A stretch of 64,000 bases of DNA from Microbacteriaceae bacterium (GCA_024639845.1 JAHEGG010000005.1:186001-250000); one strand, 5' to 3'. Positions 1 through 9,314 are shown, counted from the stretch's first letter. Translations and numbers: made by a program. The notes: generated by a model not told the origin, from the sequence alone.

Positions 1-21
1 CTTCAATGGTGTCTTGCTCAT
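1..21 (-). CDS. 5' end of the next gene of the polyamine-type ABC operon (partial)
   Basis: Only the first seven codons are in the window, reading M-S-K-T-P-L-K, with the rest beyond the left edge. The start is chosen from a good AAGGAG ribosome binding site about 5 bases upstream of the ATG, and the gene follows potA by about 10 bases on the same strand. By context it should be a permease or solute-binding subunit of the same importer, but seven residues cannot show which. Confidence 0.6.
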
Positions 22-30
22 TGCTTCTCC

Positions 31-1095
31 TTAGTTGGTTTCTAGTTTCACTAGATTCTTTTCGTCCAGGTCGACCTGAACGACTTGATCGCGATGCCAT
101 TGTTGTTCTGCATCTGATCCTGCTCGCACCAAAGCGGTGATGGTAGGACCGGCGTCAAGTTTGATGTGTATTCGCGTAGCCGAGCCGAGGTAGATAGCCT
201 CGATCACCCGACCCTGCCGCGCACCCTGGGTTGGCTGTTCAAAAACTGGGATGCGCTCCGGGCGCATTGTCGACCGAATCCGCTTGCCGAACAGCAGTGC
301 GCTGGCATCTTCATCGAAGATGTTGGTCGTGCCAACGAAACCGGCCACGAAGTTGGTCTTCGGCTGCTCATAAAGTTCTCTAGGCGAGCCAATCTGCTCG
401 ATGTGGCCGCTGTTGAAAACCGCGATGCGATCACTCAGAGTTAGTGCTTCTTCTTGATCGTGAGTCACAAAAACGAATGTGATGGCTAGCTCGCGCTGGA
501 GTTGTTTGAGTTCGATCTGCATTTGCTCGCGCAGCTTCAGGTCTAGCGCTCCAAGCGGCTCGTCGAGCAAAAGCACTTTTGGCTTGACCACGATTGCGCG
601 AGCTAGAGCCACGCGCTGCCTCTGACCACCAGAGAGTTCGGCCGGTTTGCGGCCACCAAAGCCACCGAGTCTCACCATCTCGAGGGCTTCTTCTGCTTGC
701 TTGCTGCGTGTCGCCTTAGCGATGCCGCGAACTCGCAAACCATAGGCGACGTTTTCGAGAACCGTCATGTGGCCAAAGAGCGCGTAGTCCTGAAAGACCG
801 TGTTCACATCACGGTCGAATGGTGCGAGTTTGGTTACATCTGTGCCGTCGAGTACGACGGTTCCGGCGGTTGGCAGTTCAAATCCTGCGATCATGCGAAG
901 CACCGTGGTCTTGCCTGAGCCCGATGGCCCGAGCATCGAGAAGAACTCACCCGAAGCAATGTCTAGGTCTAAATTCGACACGGCGTGCACCGAGCCGAAC
1001 GACTTGGTTAGCCCGCGCAAACTGATTGCTGGAGTGTTCTCGAGCAAAATACCGACCTCGCTGTCTGTCTCCTTCATCCTAGACATCAGTGGCAA
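31..1095 (-). CDS. potA: Spermidine/putrescine-type ABC transporter ATP-binding protein (PotA-like)
   Basis: Cytoplasmic ATPase that powers an importer of the PotA/FbpC/MalK class. The nucleotide-binding domain is complete: Walker [10 protein letters not shown] near residues 56-64, Q-loop FQDYALF near 101, signature LSGGQ near 154, Walker B LLLDEP near 175 and the switch motif THDQEE near 211. A C-terminal TOBE-like region follows. At about 354 residues it is normal for the family. The PotA call rests on Q-loop context and family resemblance; other substrates (iron, thiamine) are possible. The TTG used here is the farthest upstream start; an internal ATG (M-K-E-T) 18 bases later is also possible. 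The next operon gene starts about 10 bases downstream. Confidence 0.85.
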   Translation of the reverse strand: MPLMSRMKETDSEVGILLENTPAISLRGLTKSFGSVHAVSNLDLDIASGEFFSMLGPSGSGKTTVLRMIAGFELPTAGTVVLDGTDVTKLAPFDRDVNTVFQDYALFGHMTVLENVAYGLRVRGIAKATRSKQAEEALEMVRLGGFGGRKPAELSGGQRQRVALARAIVVKPKVLLLDEPLGALDLKLREQMQIELKQLQRELAITFVFVTHDQEEALTLSDRIAVFNSGHIEQIGSPRELYEQPKTNFVAGFVGTTNIFDEDASALLFGKRIRSTMRPERIPVFEQPTQGARQGRVIEAIYLGSATRIHIKLDAGPTITALVRAGSDAEQQWHRDQVVQVDLDEKNLVKLETN

Positions 1096-1116
1096 GGTTT
1101 TTCACTCAAATCGGGC

Positions 1117-1122
1117 TACACT
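1117..1122 (+). promoter_or_regulatory. -10 element of a leaderless promoter for the aldo/keto reductase
   Basis: TACACT ends exactly 6 bases before the ATG at 1129, and no Shine-Dalgarno sequence is present, so transcription should begin at the A of the start codon. Confidence 0.5.
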
Positions 1123-1128
1123 CACCCC

Positions 1129-1998
1129 ATGAATAATCTCGATTTGGGAACAATCGGCTTCGGCTGCATGAAGGCTTCGTTCAATAACCCGGATGATGCC
1201 ACTCGCGCTTCGACAATCGAAGCGATCCACGTGGCTCTCGACCACGGAGTGCGACTCTTCGACACCGCGGACATCTATGCACCGACCTGGGATGCGTTCG
1301 GGCATAACGAGATTCTGGTTGCAGAGGCCGTGCGCAATCATCCTCGCGGCACCGAAGCAGTTATCGCCACCAAGGGCGGCATCACTCGCAAGCCTGGCGA
1401 GGTTTGGGGGCGAAATGCCTCGCTCGACTACTTGCTCAGAGCCGTCGAGGCATCGGCCGGGCGTCTAGGAGTGGCCAAGATTCAACTTTGGCAACATCAC
1501 CGGCTAGACCCGAGCCTGGCGTTCGAGACACAACTTGAAAACCTTGCAGGCTTGCGCCAGCGCGGGCTCATCGAACACCTTGGAGTGAGCAATTACAGCG
1601 CTAAACAGTTGCGCCGCGCCATCGAGATCGCCGGCCCCATCGCATCTGTGCAAAATCAGCTCAGCATCGCCTATCGAAACGAGCTTGATGTTCTAGAAGT
1701 TTGTGACGAGTTTGGCATCGCCTACCTTCCGTGGTCACCGATGAAGGGAGCTCACGCGAGAGACGCAAGTGCCGAACTCAAGAGTTACGCTGCCGACCAA
1801 AATGTCACGACCTACGCTGTTGCAGTGGCTTGGTTGCGGTCGCTTTCGACCTCAATTGTTGTATTGCCTGGAGTAACTCGCGCGGAATCTGTGCTGGATG
1901 CACTTTCAGGACTGAATCTGGTTCTCGAGGGAGATGTGCCTTTCCCCGCGAACCTCCCGATGGACGCCGAGCTGCTCAGCGACCAGCCGCAGAACTAG
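1129..1998 (+). CDS. Aldo/keto reductase family oxidoreductase
   Basis: NAD(P)H-dependent reductase of the AKR superfamily, 289 residues, a full (beta/alpha)8 barrel length. The catalytic tetrad can be placed as D45 and Y50 in DTADIY, K82 in ATKGG, and a histidine in WQHHRLD near 123. A SNYSA motif follows near 160, as is common in the family. The substrate cannot be read from sequence. It stands alone, divergent from potA and convergent with the glutathione peroxidase gene, whose stop lies only about 6 bases away. The start is supported by the -10 element just upstream. Confidence 0.88.
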   Translation: MNNLDLGTIGFGCMKASFNNPDDATRASTIEAIHVALDHGVRLFDTADIYAPTWDAFGHNEILVAEAVRNHPRGTEAVIATKGGITRKPGEVWGRNASLDYLLRAVEASAGRLGVAKIQLWQHHRLDPSLAFETQLENLAGLRQRGLIEHLGVSNYSAKQLRRAIEIAGPIASVQNQLSIAYRNELDVLEVCDEFGIAYLPWSPMKGAHARDASAELKSYAADQNVTTYAVAVAWLRSLSTSIVVLPGVTRAESVLDALSGLNLVLEGDVPFPANLPMDAELLSDQPQN

Positions 1999-2004
1999 CG
2001 GCAA

Positions 2005-2487
2005 CTACTTCGCGAGATTCGCTTCGATCAGTTCGACGATTACGGGAGCATCCGGGGATGTGGTCGGGCGAAACCGGTGAACCGAGCCATCAGGCAGCAC
2101 CAGAAATTTTTCGAAATTCCACATCACTGGTCCGGCCATTCCAGCAGAATCCTTGGCCTTGACCAACTCTTTGTAAAGCTCGGTACGGTTACGGCCGTTC
2201 ACCCTGGTCTTTTTGGTTAGTGGAAAAGTCACTCCGTAGGTGGTCGAACAGAAGGTTTGAATGGCTGCTTCGTCACCTGGCTCTTGCATGAACTGGTTGG
2301 TCGGCACACCGATAACCGTGAACCCTTTGGACTCGTACTTTTTCTGAAGCTCTTCGAGGGTTCGATACTGTGGCGTCAAACCGCACTTGGAAGCGACGTT
2401 CACGACAAGGATGGGGCCACTCGCAACCTTGCCTAGTGCCACGGTCTTGCCGTCCATCAGTTCAATCTGGGTTTCTAAAACGCTCAT
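2005..2487 (-). CDS. Glutathione peroxidase-family thiol peroxidase (cysteine type)
   Basis: Thiol peroxidase of the GPx fold that reduces hydroperoxides. The peroxidatic residue is C35 in NVASKCGLTPQ, so this is the cysteine and not the selenocysteine form. The conserved NQF..EPG and WNFEKFL motifs supply the Gln and Trp of the catalytic site. Such proteins in actinobacteria usually draw electrons from thioredoxin or mycothiol systems, not glutathione; that is family knowledge. The ATG at 2487 (M-S-V-L-E) gives the usual 160-residue length; an upstream TTG at 2502 would add five residues. Confidence 0.88.
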   Translation of the reverse strand: MSVLETQIELMDGKTVALGKVASGPILVVNVASKCGLTPQYRTLEELQKKYESKGFTVIGVPTNQFMQEPGDEAAIQTFCSTTYGVTFPLTKKTRVNGRNRTELYKELVKAKDSAGMAGPVMWNFEKFLVLPDGSVHRFRPTTSPDAPVIVELIEANLAK

Positions 2488-2572
2488 GCGATTACCAAGC
2501 AACCGACCGCCTCAAATGTTCCGCAAACGCCAGAGTGATTTTAGGAGTAACTTGAAAAAGTAAGGAGTAATC

Positions 2573-3376
2573 ATGAAACTCAAAAACAAAGTCGTAGTGA
2601 TCACAGGCGCCGGAAACGGCATGGGGCGCGCCATGACAATCGAGGCAATCGCGCGTGGCGCAATGGTCTATGGCGTTGACATCAGTCAGAACAACTTGGA
2701 TGAAACGGCCGCGCTTTTGAGCGACAAGACCGCTTTCGCAAGCGAGGTGCTCGACATTACCGACCGCACAAAGGTTGCGGAACTCCCCGACCGAGTAATT
2801 GCAGCCTTCGGCTCTGTTGATGCTCTCATAAATAACGCTGGAATCATCCAACCCTTTGTATTCGTCAAAGATCTCGATTTTGAGCACATCGACCGCGTCA
2901 TGAACGTCAACTTCAATGGACCAGTCAACCTGGTCAAAGCGTTTCTGCCTCACTTCCTAAAGCGACCAGAGGCACACATTGCAAATGTTTCTTCGATGGG
3001 CGGCTATGGGCCAGTTCCTGGTCAAACCGTCTACGGAGCATCCAAGGCGGCGGTCAAGCTATTTACCGAGGGGCTACGCAGCGAACTCACGCCCACAAAC
3101 ATCAAGGTAACCGCAATCTATCCCGGTGCAATCGGCACAAACATCGCGGCAAACTCAGGCATCAGCATGGAATTGCCAGAAGGCACGGATGCTCCGGCGA
3201 TGAAAGTAACTCCAGTTGACGAGGCCGGCCGCATCATGATTGACGGAATCGAAGCCGACAAGGCTCGTGTTTTCGTCGGCAAAGACGCAGCAATGATGGA
3301 CAAACTCGTTCGGTTTATGCCGGTGAAGGCACCTGGCATTATTTATGAACAGATGAAGTCGATACTTCCAAAATAG
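2573..3376 (+). CDS. SDR family NAD(P)-dependent oxidoreductase
   Basis: Classical short-chain dehydrogenase/reductase of 267 residues. It has the Rossmann dinucleotide motif TGAGNGMG at 11-18, an acidic residue in VYGVD near 36 that points to NAD(H) preference, NNAG at 87-90, a catalytic Ser near 140 and the YxxxK pair Y154/K158 in YGASK. Substrate unknown. The start is fixed by a strong AAGGAG-type ribosome binding site about 6 bases before the ATG. It is monocistronic, and its stop is two bases from the 3' end of the convergent tRNA-Arg gene. Confidence 0.9.
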   Translation: MKLKNKVVVITGAGNGMGRAMTIEAIARGAMVYGVDISQNNLDETAALLSDKTAFASEVLDITDRTKVAELPDRVIAAFGSVDALINNAGIIQPFVFVKDLDFEHIDRVMNVNFNGPVNLVKAFLPHFLKRPEAHIANVSSMGGYGPVPGQTVYGASKAAVKLFTEGLRSELTPTNIKVTAIYPGAIGTNIAANSGISMELPEGTDAPAMKVTPVDEAGRIMIDGIEADKARVFVGKDAAMMDKLVRFMPVKAPGIIYEQMKSILPK

Positions 3377-3378
3377 GG

Positions 3379-3451
3379 CGCCCTCGGTAGGAATCGAACC
3401 TACGACCAAGAGATTAGAAGGCTCTTGCTCTATCCACTGAGCTACGAGGGC
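3379..3451 (-). tRNA. tRNA-Arg (anticodon TCT)
   Basis: Complete cloverleaf on the minus strand. The acceptor stem GCCCTCG pairs with CGAGGGC, there is a D arm with AGCTCAGTGGATAGAGC, an anticodon stem CAAGA/TCTTG around loop CTTCTAA giving anticodon TCT, and a T arm with GGTTCGATTCC. The CCA end is not encoded. TCT reads the rare AGA/AGG arginine codons. The 3' end is almost touching the stop of the SDR gene. Confidence 0.95.
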
Positions 3452-3549
3452 AGTTGCTAACTGAACAAGTTTAGCCAAGTTGCGGAATACTGCTCACTCT
3501 CAGGTTGCTTTACTAGACTGACGCAGTTCCCCGCATATGAAAGAGAACC

Positions 3550-6500
3550 TTGCACAAGTTATCAAAATTCAGCCTTGCTAATCGCTCAGTCGTCGCATTG
3601 GCCACCGTCATCATCGCAATCTTTGGATTCGTGACTCTAGGTTCGCTCAAGCAGGAGCTGATTCCTTCTTTTGAAACACCCCAGGCAGCGATTGTCACGA
3701 CCTACATCGGAGCATCCCCTGAAGTAATTGATTCGCAGGTTAGCCAACCGATCGAAGAAGCGGTTCGTGCTTTGGATGGACTGGTCTCGTCCTCGTCGAC
3801 TTCGCAGAGCAACATATCGATCGTGCGTGTGGAGTTTGACTACGGCACCAAGACTTCGAAAGTAAAAGAAGACCTTAACGCGGCTCTAGCCTCGATCAGC
3901 TCGACTTTGCCGAGCGAAGCAACCCCAAAGATTCTGTCCGGCTCGTTCGACAGCGTTCCGATTATCGCGCTCGGAGTGTCATCATCAGATAACGAAGCCC
4001 TCGGCAAGGTCCTCGAGGATGTCGCAACTCCACTCTTGTCGTCGGTGTCTGGTGTTCGCGATGTAACGGTTACCGGAATCCGCGAAAAGCGTGTGAGCCT
4101 AAAACTCAAGACTTCGGTGCTAACAGCAAACGGACTAAGCCAACAAAACGTGGTGACCGCGCTGCAATCCAATGGTTTCGTGATTCCCGCAGGCACGCTG
4201 GATGACAGCAAAGGAACAATCTCTGTCGAGGTTGGAACTCGAGTTGAGAGCATTGCGGCATTCAAGTCGCTTCCGCTGATCTCATCGAGTTCCTCATCTC
4301 TCTCGGGGCTGTTCGGTTCTGGCTCAAACCCGTTCGGTTCAGGAGCGGGAACGCCGAGCATCCCTGGTGTGCCAACAGTGCCTACGGTGAAGCCTCTACT
4401 GACGGTTGGCGATGTTGCCACGGTCACCTACGAGAACGCACCGATTACAAGCATTTCTCGCGTTGATGGCGTTGACGTTCTAACCCTCTCGATAACCAAA
4501 ACCCAAGACGGCAATACCGTAGCGGTTTCGCACGGCGTGCAGGCCAAACTTGATGAACTCAAGCAGAAGCTCGGCTCTGATGTGGAGATCAAAACCATCT
4601 TCGATCAGGCTCCGTATGTTGAGCAGTCGCTAGAAGACTTGACCACCGAAGGTCTGCTCGGCCTTTCGTTTGCAATCATCGTTATTCTGATCTTCTTGCT
4701 TTCGTTCCGTTCAACTGCGGTTACCGCAATCTCGATTCCAACATCCGTATTGATCACGTTTATTGGTCTCTATTTCTTGGACTACTCACTCAACCTCTTC
4801 ACTTTGAGTGCGCTCACAATTGCCATTGGACGCGTGGTCGACGACTCGATTGTGGTCATCGAGAACATCAACCGACACCTTTCTTATGGCGAACCGAAGA
4901 AGAAGGCGATTACCTCGGCGGTCAAGGAGGTTTCGGGTGCAATCACTGCAGCAACCATCACCACAGTGGCCGTCTTCTTGCCAATCGCATTGGTTGGTGG
5001 TCTCGTCGGAGAACTGTTCCGTCCGTTTAGCTTCACCTTCGCGATCGCGCTAACTGCCTCGCTGTTCGTGTCGCTGACCATCGTGCCGGTTCTCGCCTAC
5101 TGGTTCATGAAAGCGCCCAAGGGAACCGTCGTTGAGCTTGAGGAGTCGAAGGCGGCAGCCCACGCGGATGCCGTGCGCGAGGCCGAAGAGCACAAGGAAC
5201 GCAAATCGTGGTTGCAGCGCGGCTACCTGCCCATCTTGCGCTCAACTCAGAAGCACCCACTCATCACCGTAGTTGCGTCATTCATGATTCTGGTGTTCAC
5301 CTTTGGACTTGTTCCACTACTGAAGACCGACTTCATTGGTGGATCTGGTTCGAGCGGTTTCGTGATGAACCAAACGCTGGAGCCTGGCGCAACTCTCGAT
5401 CAAAAAGACAAGGCAGCCGGCAAACTCGAAGACATCGCCTTAGCCGCCGAGGGTGTCGAAGTTGTGCAAACCACCATCGGTTCATCGGGCGACAGCAGAG
5501 TCGCGTTTGGTGCCCAAGCCGGTGGAATAAGCATCCAGGTAATTGTCAAAGACGGCTATAACGTGACCGACGTGCAAAACCAGATCACCGCGAAGGTAAA
5601 GTCGGACTCTTCGATTGGTGAAGTCAAGTTCGGCACGGGTGGAGGCGGCTTCTCGGGTTCGAGCACCATCGACATCAAGATCAAGGCCAAAGACGCCGCT
5701 GGGCTCGAAGCCGGAGTCCTCGCAGTGCAAAAAGCCATGAAACCGGTCAAAGACATCAGCGAGATAACCAACTCGCTGGCAGACAAACAGCGAACACTTC
5801 GAGTTAAAGTCGATCGCAAAGCAGCGGCTCGTCTCGGACTGACCGAAACCGCCGTTGGCGGAATCGTCTCTGGTCAGATGCGCCCTAGCTCTATCGGCAA
5901 TCTCAACGTAAACGGTGTTTCCACGCCGATCTATGTTGTGCAGACCGACCTTCCAAAGACCATCTCAGATGTCCGTGCGATCCGTATTCCGACCAGCACA
6001 GGAACGGTGTCGCTTGACTCAATCGCCGACGTCTACTTAACCAAGGTGCCTGTGTCGCTCACGACTGAAAAGGGTGACCGCACAGCAACAGTTTCGCTCA
6101 CCCCCGACGGCAAGAATCTCGGTGCAATCTCGACCGACGTAACGGCCCGCCTCAAAGACGTCAAGTTGCCGGCGGGTGTCACCGCGACAATCGGCGGTGT
6201 CACGGCATCGCAGGCCGAATCGTTCGGCCAGCTGGGGCTCGCGCTCTTGGCGGCAATCGCGATCGTGTTCATTGTTATGGTGGCCACTTTCCGAAGCATC
6301 CGGCAGCCGCTCGTGCTGCTGATTTCGATTCCGTTCGCAGCAACCGGCGCGCTCGGCCTGCTGCTTTTGACCGATACTCCACTCGGTGTCTCGGCTCTTA
6401 TCGGCATGCTGCTGCTCGTCGGTATCGTCGTAACCAACGCCATTGTTTTGATTGACCTGATCAACCAGTACCGTCGCGAAGGAAAGCCCATTCAAGAGGC

Positions 6501-6792
6501 AATCATGGATGGTGCGCGCCAGCGTTTGCGCCCGATCCTGATGACCGCACTTGCAACCATCTTCGCGCTCATGCCCATGGCCTTCGGAATTACGGGCGGT
6601 GGAGGTTTTATCTCGCAACCACTCGCGATCGTGGTCATCGGTGGTCTCTTCTCGTCGACGGTATTGACCCTGGTGATCGTGCCAGTGCTTTACTGGCTCA
6701 TCGAAGGCGGAAAAGACCGCAAAGCGGCACGAACAACCAAGCGCGAGGCGAAGCGAGCCGCCAAGGCTGCGGCGATTGCCGAACCGGCCTAA
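3550..6792 (+). CDS. RND superfamily efflux permease (AcrB/SwrC-like)
   Basis: Large inner-membrane proton-driven exporter, 1080 residues, with the AcrB-type layout: one N-terminal helix (about 13-33), a porter domain, a helix bundle near 360-530 holding the proton-relay motif VVDDSIVVIEN (about 427-437), a cytoplasmic linker, then a second copy ending in a helix bundle near 885-1050. A Ser/Gly-rich insertion (about 243-280) interrupts the first porter half. The tail after about 1055 is strongly Lys/Arg/Ala rich. The gene is single; no membrane-fusion or outer-membrane partner lies nearby, as in Gram-positive SwrC-type pumps. The start is a TTG at 3550 after a purine-rich GAAAGAGA stretch, with a weak TAGACT -10 at 3514. 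Substrate unknown. Confidence 0.87.
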   Translation: MHKLSKFSLANRSVVALATVIIAIFGFVTLGSLKQELIPSFETPQAAIVTTYIGASPEVIDSQVSQPIEEAVRALDGLVSSSSTSQSNISIVRVEFDYGTKTSKVKEDLNAALASISSTLPSEATPKILSGSFDSVPIIALGVSSSDNEALGKVLEDVATPLLSSVSGVRDVTVTGIREKRVSLKLKTSVLTANGLSQQNVVTALQSNGFVIPAGTLDDSKGTISVEVGTRVESIAAFKSLPLISSSSSSLSGLFGSGSNPFGSGAGTPSIPGVPTVPTVKPLLTVGDVATVTYENAPITSISRVDGVDVLTLSITKTQDGNTVAVSHGVQAKLDELKQKLGSDVEIKTIFDQAPYVEQSLEDLTTEGLLGLSFAIIVILIFLLSFRSTAVTAISIPTSVLITFIGLYFLDYSLNLFTLSALTIAIGRVVDDSIVVIENINRHLSYGEPKKKAITSAVKEVSGAITAATITTVAVFLPIALVGGLVGELFRPFSFTFAIALTASLFVSLTIVPVLAYWFMKAPKGTVVELEESKAAAHADAVREAEEHKERKSWLQRGYLPILRSTQKHPLITVVASFMILVFTFGLVPLLKTDFIGGSGSSGFVMNQTLEPGATLDQKDKAAGKLEDIALAAEGVEVVQTTIGSSGDSRVAFGAQAGGISIQVIVKDGYNVTDVQNQITAKVKSDSSIGEVKFGTGGGGFSGSSTIDIKIKAKDAAGLEAGVLAVQKAMKPVKDISEITNSLADKQRTLRVKVDRKAAARLGLTETAVGGIVSGQMRPSSIGNLNVNGVSTPIYVVQTDLPKTISDVRAIRIPTSTGTVSLDSIADVYLTKVPVSLTTEKGDRTATVSLTPDGKNLGAISTDVTARLKDVKLPAGVTATIGGVTASQAESFGQLGLALLAAIAIVFIVMVATFRSIRQPLVLLISIPFAATGALGLLLLTDTPLGVSALIGMLLLVGIVVTNAIVLIDLINQYRREGKPIQEAIMDGARQRLRPILMTALATIFALMPMAFGITGGGGFISQPLAIVVIGGLFSSTVLTLVIVPVLYWLIEGGKDRKAARTTKREAKRAAKAAAIAEPA

Positions 6793-6810
6793 ACCGCAAG
6801 GCTAGAATTA

Positions 6811-6840
6811 GGGGGCTTCCGATAAACGTCGGAGGCCCCC
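6811..6840 (+). terminator. Rho-independent terminator of the RND permease gene
   Basis: A 12-pair GC-rich stem (GGGGGCTTCCGA against TCGGAGGCCCCC, one G-T pair) with a six-base loop, starting 18 bases after the RND stop and followed by TCTAGTTTT. Confidence 0.85.
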
Positions 6841-6842
6841 TC

Positions 6843-6848
6843 TAGTTT
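6843..6848 (+). promoter_or_regulatory. -10 element of a leaderless promoter for orn, at the foot of the terminator
   Basis: TAGTTT ends 6 bases before the GTG at 6855. The start codon has no Shine-Dalgarno sequence, and the preceding terminator leaves no room for another leader. Confidence 0.45.
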
Positions 6849-6854
6849 TGGCGT

Positions 6855-7460
6855 GTGATTGCGATTTCTCAATACTTGGTCTGGATCGACTGCGAGATGA
6901 CTGGGCTCAACCCGCAGGTTGACGAGCTCGTCGAAATTGCCGTGGTCATCACCGACTCGGAGTTGAACCTCGTCGACGAAGGCATCGACCTAGTGATCAA
7001 GCCGAGTGAGGCGGCCCTGGCTCAAATGAATGACTTCGTGCGCAACATGCACACCGAATCCGGGCTAATCAATGAGCTTGAAAACGGATTGAACCTCGCC
7101 GAGACCGAAAAGTTAGTTCTGGAGTACATTCAAAGGTTCATTCCGGAGGCAAAAGAGTCTCCTCTAGCCGGCAACACCATCGGAACAGACCGAATGTTTA
7201 TTTCTCGATACCTGCCCACGGTCGATGCGCACCTGCATTATCGAAACATCGATGTTTCTTCAATCAAAGAACTGACTCGCCGTTGGTATCCGAGGGTCTA
7301 TTTTCAGTTGCCCAAAAAAGATGGCGGGCACCGTGCGCTGGCTGACATTCTCGAGTCGATCAAAGAACTCAAGTATTACCGCAACACCGTGTTCGTAGAG
7401 TTGCCCGGGCCAACCACCGCCGAGGCTCAGTTGGCCGCCGAAAGACTGGCCAACCAGTAA
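6855..7460 (+). CDS. orn: Oligoribonuclease
   Basis: 3'-5' exoribonuclease of the DEDDh class that finishes RNA decay by degrading 2-5 nt fragments, including pGpG from c-di-GMP breakdown. The first acidic pair is D12/E14 in IDCEMTGL. Later motifs GNTIGTDRMF (with the family Asp) and HRALADI (catalytic His and last Asp) are in place. At 201 residues it is full length. It starts with GTG directly after the RND terminator, apparently leaderless. tRNA-His follows about 45 bases downstream. Confidence 0.95.
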   Translation: MIAISQYLVWIDCEMTGLNPQVDELVEIAVVITDSELNLVDEGIDLVIKPSEAALAQMNDFVRNMHTESGLINELENGLNLAETEKLVLEYIQRFIPEAKESPLAGNTIGTDRMFISRYLPTVDAHLHYRNIDVSSIKELTRRWYPRVYFQLPKKDGGHRALADILESIKELKYYRNTVFVELPGPTTAEAQLAAERLANQ

Positions 7461-7475
7461 CCAGAGCATTACTGC

Positions 7476-7481
7476 TAGAAT
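7476..7481 (+). promoter_or_regulatory. Extended -10 promoter for tRNA-His
   Basis: TGC-TAGAAT forms an extended -10 element about 25 bases upstream of the tRNA, with no clear -35. It lies just after the orn stop, so tRNA-His probably has its own promoter. Confidence 0.45.
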
Positions 7482-7504
7482 CGTCTAGTTGCCTCGGCAA
7501 CCTT

Positions 7505-7578
7505 GGTGGGTATAGCTCAGCTGGTAGAGCGCCTGGTTGTGGTCCAGGAAGTCGCGGGTTCAAGTCCCGTTACTCACC
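7505..7578 (+). tRNA. tRNA-His (anticodon GTG)
   Basis: Complete cloverleaf. The acceptor GTGGGTA pairs with TACTCAC (one G-T), preceded by the extra G at position -1 that is the identity mark of tRNA-His and that pairs with C73. The D arm is AGCTCAGCTGGTAGAGC, the anticodon loop TTGTGGT gives GTG, and the T arm has GGGTTCAAGTCCC. CCA is not encoded. Confidence 0.95.
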
Positions 7579-7586
7579 CGAAGCGA

Positions 7587-7614
7587 TCAAAAGATAACTG
7601 ACGTTATCTTTTGA
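7587..7614 (+). repeat. Perfect 12-bp inverted repeat after tRNA-His
   Basis: TCAAAAGATAAC and GTTATCTTTTGA flank a four-base TGAC spacer. It may be a first, AT-rich termination or 3'-processing hairpin of the tRNA transcript, or a protein-binding palindrome. It sits about 105 bases upstream of the MFS start, with a canonical terminator between them, which favours a role in the tRNA transcript. Confidence 0.7.
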
Positions 7615-7623
7615 GCCGCTGAG

Positions 7624-7656
7624 CCTGCAAGACCATAAAGGTCGAGCAGGTTTTTT
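7624..7656 (+). terminator. Rho-independent terminator of tRNA-His
   Basis: CCTGC-AA-GACC and GGTC-GA-GCAGG form a stem with a small internal loop around ATAAA, followed directly by six T residues. Confidence 0.85.
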
Positions 7657-7718
7657 GCGTGTTGGCCTTCTGATTCGCCGACGAGTGCAAAGATGAGAGC
7701 GAGACGAAAGGCATTCTC

Positions 7719-9314
7719 GTGACATCAACCAATTCCCCAAAACGCGGGCTTCTCCCATCGATTGCATTGAGCTTGATGACTGTTATCTCAGCCGTCTCAG
7801 CGCTAAACATCGCGATTCCTGATATCACCGAAAAGACTGGCGCAACTCAAACGCAAATCACTTGGATAGTCGACGCCTACACGGTCGTCTTCGCAGGGCT
7901 GCTCCTGCTATCTGGAGCAATCGGAGACAAGTTCGGACGCAAAACACTCTTACAGGTGGGCCTTCTGATTTATCTGACTGCAAACGTATTCGGCAGTCTC
8001 GCGGGCCCGGAGATGGATCCGAACACACTTATTGCGATTCGTATCATCACTGGAGTTGGCGCGTCGATGATCATGCCGAGCACGCTATCGGTCATCACAA
8101 CCTCGTTTGAAAAAGAGGAACGAGCGAAAGCCGTTGGCGTTTGGGTTGCGGTGGCTGGAGGTGGCGCAGTCGTTGGCCTGTTTGGCACCGCCGTACTTAT
8201 GCTCTGGTTTGACTGGACCTCATTTTTCTGGCTCAACCTTTTCTTAGCGACAGTTGGTTTCATCGGAGTGTCACTGAATGTGACCAACAGTAAGGACGAG
8301 TCGGGGCATCGACTCGACTTTGTCGGCGGCGTCCTCTCGATCGCAGCAGTCTCGACGCTCGTCTTCGGAATTATCGAAGGGCCAGAACAAGGTTGGGATG
8401 ACTCGCTCACCATCACCGGATTGGTCGCAGGTTCTCTGCTCCTTGTGGTTTTCGTTCTTTGGGAATTGAAGGCAAAGCATCCACTGCTCGACCCACGCTT
8501 ATTCAAAATCCGCGGATTCAGTGCCGGAGCCCTGTCAATCATGATCCAGTTCTTGGCTCAGTTCGGCTTCATCTTCGTTGGAATGCAATACCTTCAGTTC
8601 GTCGGCGGTTTCGAGCCTTGGCAAGCGGCCCTGCACCTGCTCCCGCTTCCATTCGTGATGCTGCCGGGGACAAGGCTCGTCGGTCACCTATCAAAGCGCT
8701 TGCCACAGAAGGTTCTCGGTTCGATTGGATTGACGGCATTTGGAACATCCATGTTCTTGTACTCGACCCTCTCAGAAAAATTCGATTTCTGGCTTTTTGA
8801 ATCGGCACTCTGCCTAATGGCAGTAGGTGTCGCGTTTGCTGCAACTCCGGCCACGACGGCCATCACTGCGTCTCTCCCACCTTCAAAACAGGGTGTCGCG
8901 TCGGCGGTCAATGACGTTGCTCGAGAATTCGGCAGCGCGATTGGCATCGCGGTTCTCGGCGCAGCTCTGACTGATACCTACAAGTCAAAGATGTCTGACT
9001 ACGCCCAAACCATCACTTTTCCTCCGCAGGTGCCGACCGAAAAGGTCAACGACTTTACTGATTTTGTAACGAATTCGCCTGCGGTTTTAGGAATCGATAT
9101 CAACGATTTGCCAGAACAAATGCAAAGCGCCAAGCCTTTCTTAGAGACCATCTGGGATGACCTTCACAACGCTGCCAGGATCGCATTTGCGGATGGTTCG
9201 TCGGCAGCACTCCGCCTGTCGGGACTCTTTGCCTTCGCCGGGGCTGTGTTAGTTGCCGTTCTCGCGCCTCGCAAGGCTGCTGAGGCAGTCGATGATTACT
9301 CCGAAGCGCGCTGA
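7719..9314 (+). CDS. MFS multidrug exporter, DHA2 family (14 helices)
   Basis: Proton-coupled drug efflux protein of the EmrB/QacA type, 531 residues, with about 14 hydrophobic segments. The first helix is near 12-33, motif A GDKFGRK lies at 69-75 in the loop after the second helix, and a motif C-like stretch [14 protein letters not shown] lies in the fifth helix. A soluble loop near 430-490 precedes the last helix, as in QacA-type proteins. The start is a GTG with an AAAGG ribosome binding site about 7 bases upstream. No regulator gene adjoins it. Its 3' end overlaps the 3' end of the convergent gatB by 19 bases. Substrate unknown. Confidence 0.88.
   Translation: MTSTNSPKRGLLPSIALSLMTVISAVSALNIAIPDITEKTGATQTQITWIVDAYTVVFAGLLLLSGAIGDKFGRKTLLQVGLLIYLTANVFGSLAGPEMDPNTLIAIRIITGVGASMIMPSTLSVITTSFEKEERAKAVGVWVAVAGGGAVVGLFGTAVLMLWFDWTSFFWLNLFLATVGFIGVSLNVTNSKDESGHRLDFVGGVLSIAAVSTLVFGIIEGPEQGWDDSLTITGLVAGSLLLVVFVLWELKAKHPLLDPRLFKIRGFSAGALSIMIQFLAQFGFIFVGMQYLQFVGGFEPWQAALHLLPLPFVMLPGTRLVGHLSKRLPQKVLGSIGLTAFGTSMFLYSTLSEKFDFWLFESALCLMAVGVAFAATPATTAITASLPPSKQGVASAVNDVAREFGSAIGIAVLGAALTDTYKSKMSDYAQTITFPPQVPTEKVNDFTDFVTNSPAVLGIDINDLPEQMQSAKPFLETIWDDLHNAARIAFADGSSAALRLSGLFAFAGAVLVAVLAPRKAAEAVDDYSEAR

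Noticed and set aside
3840-4427. 195-codon minus-strand frame inside the RND gene
   Set aside because: Shadow frame with no family resemblance; the plus-strand RND protein is continuous across it.
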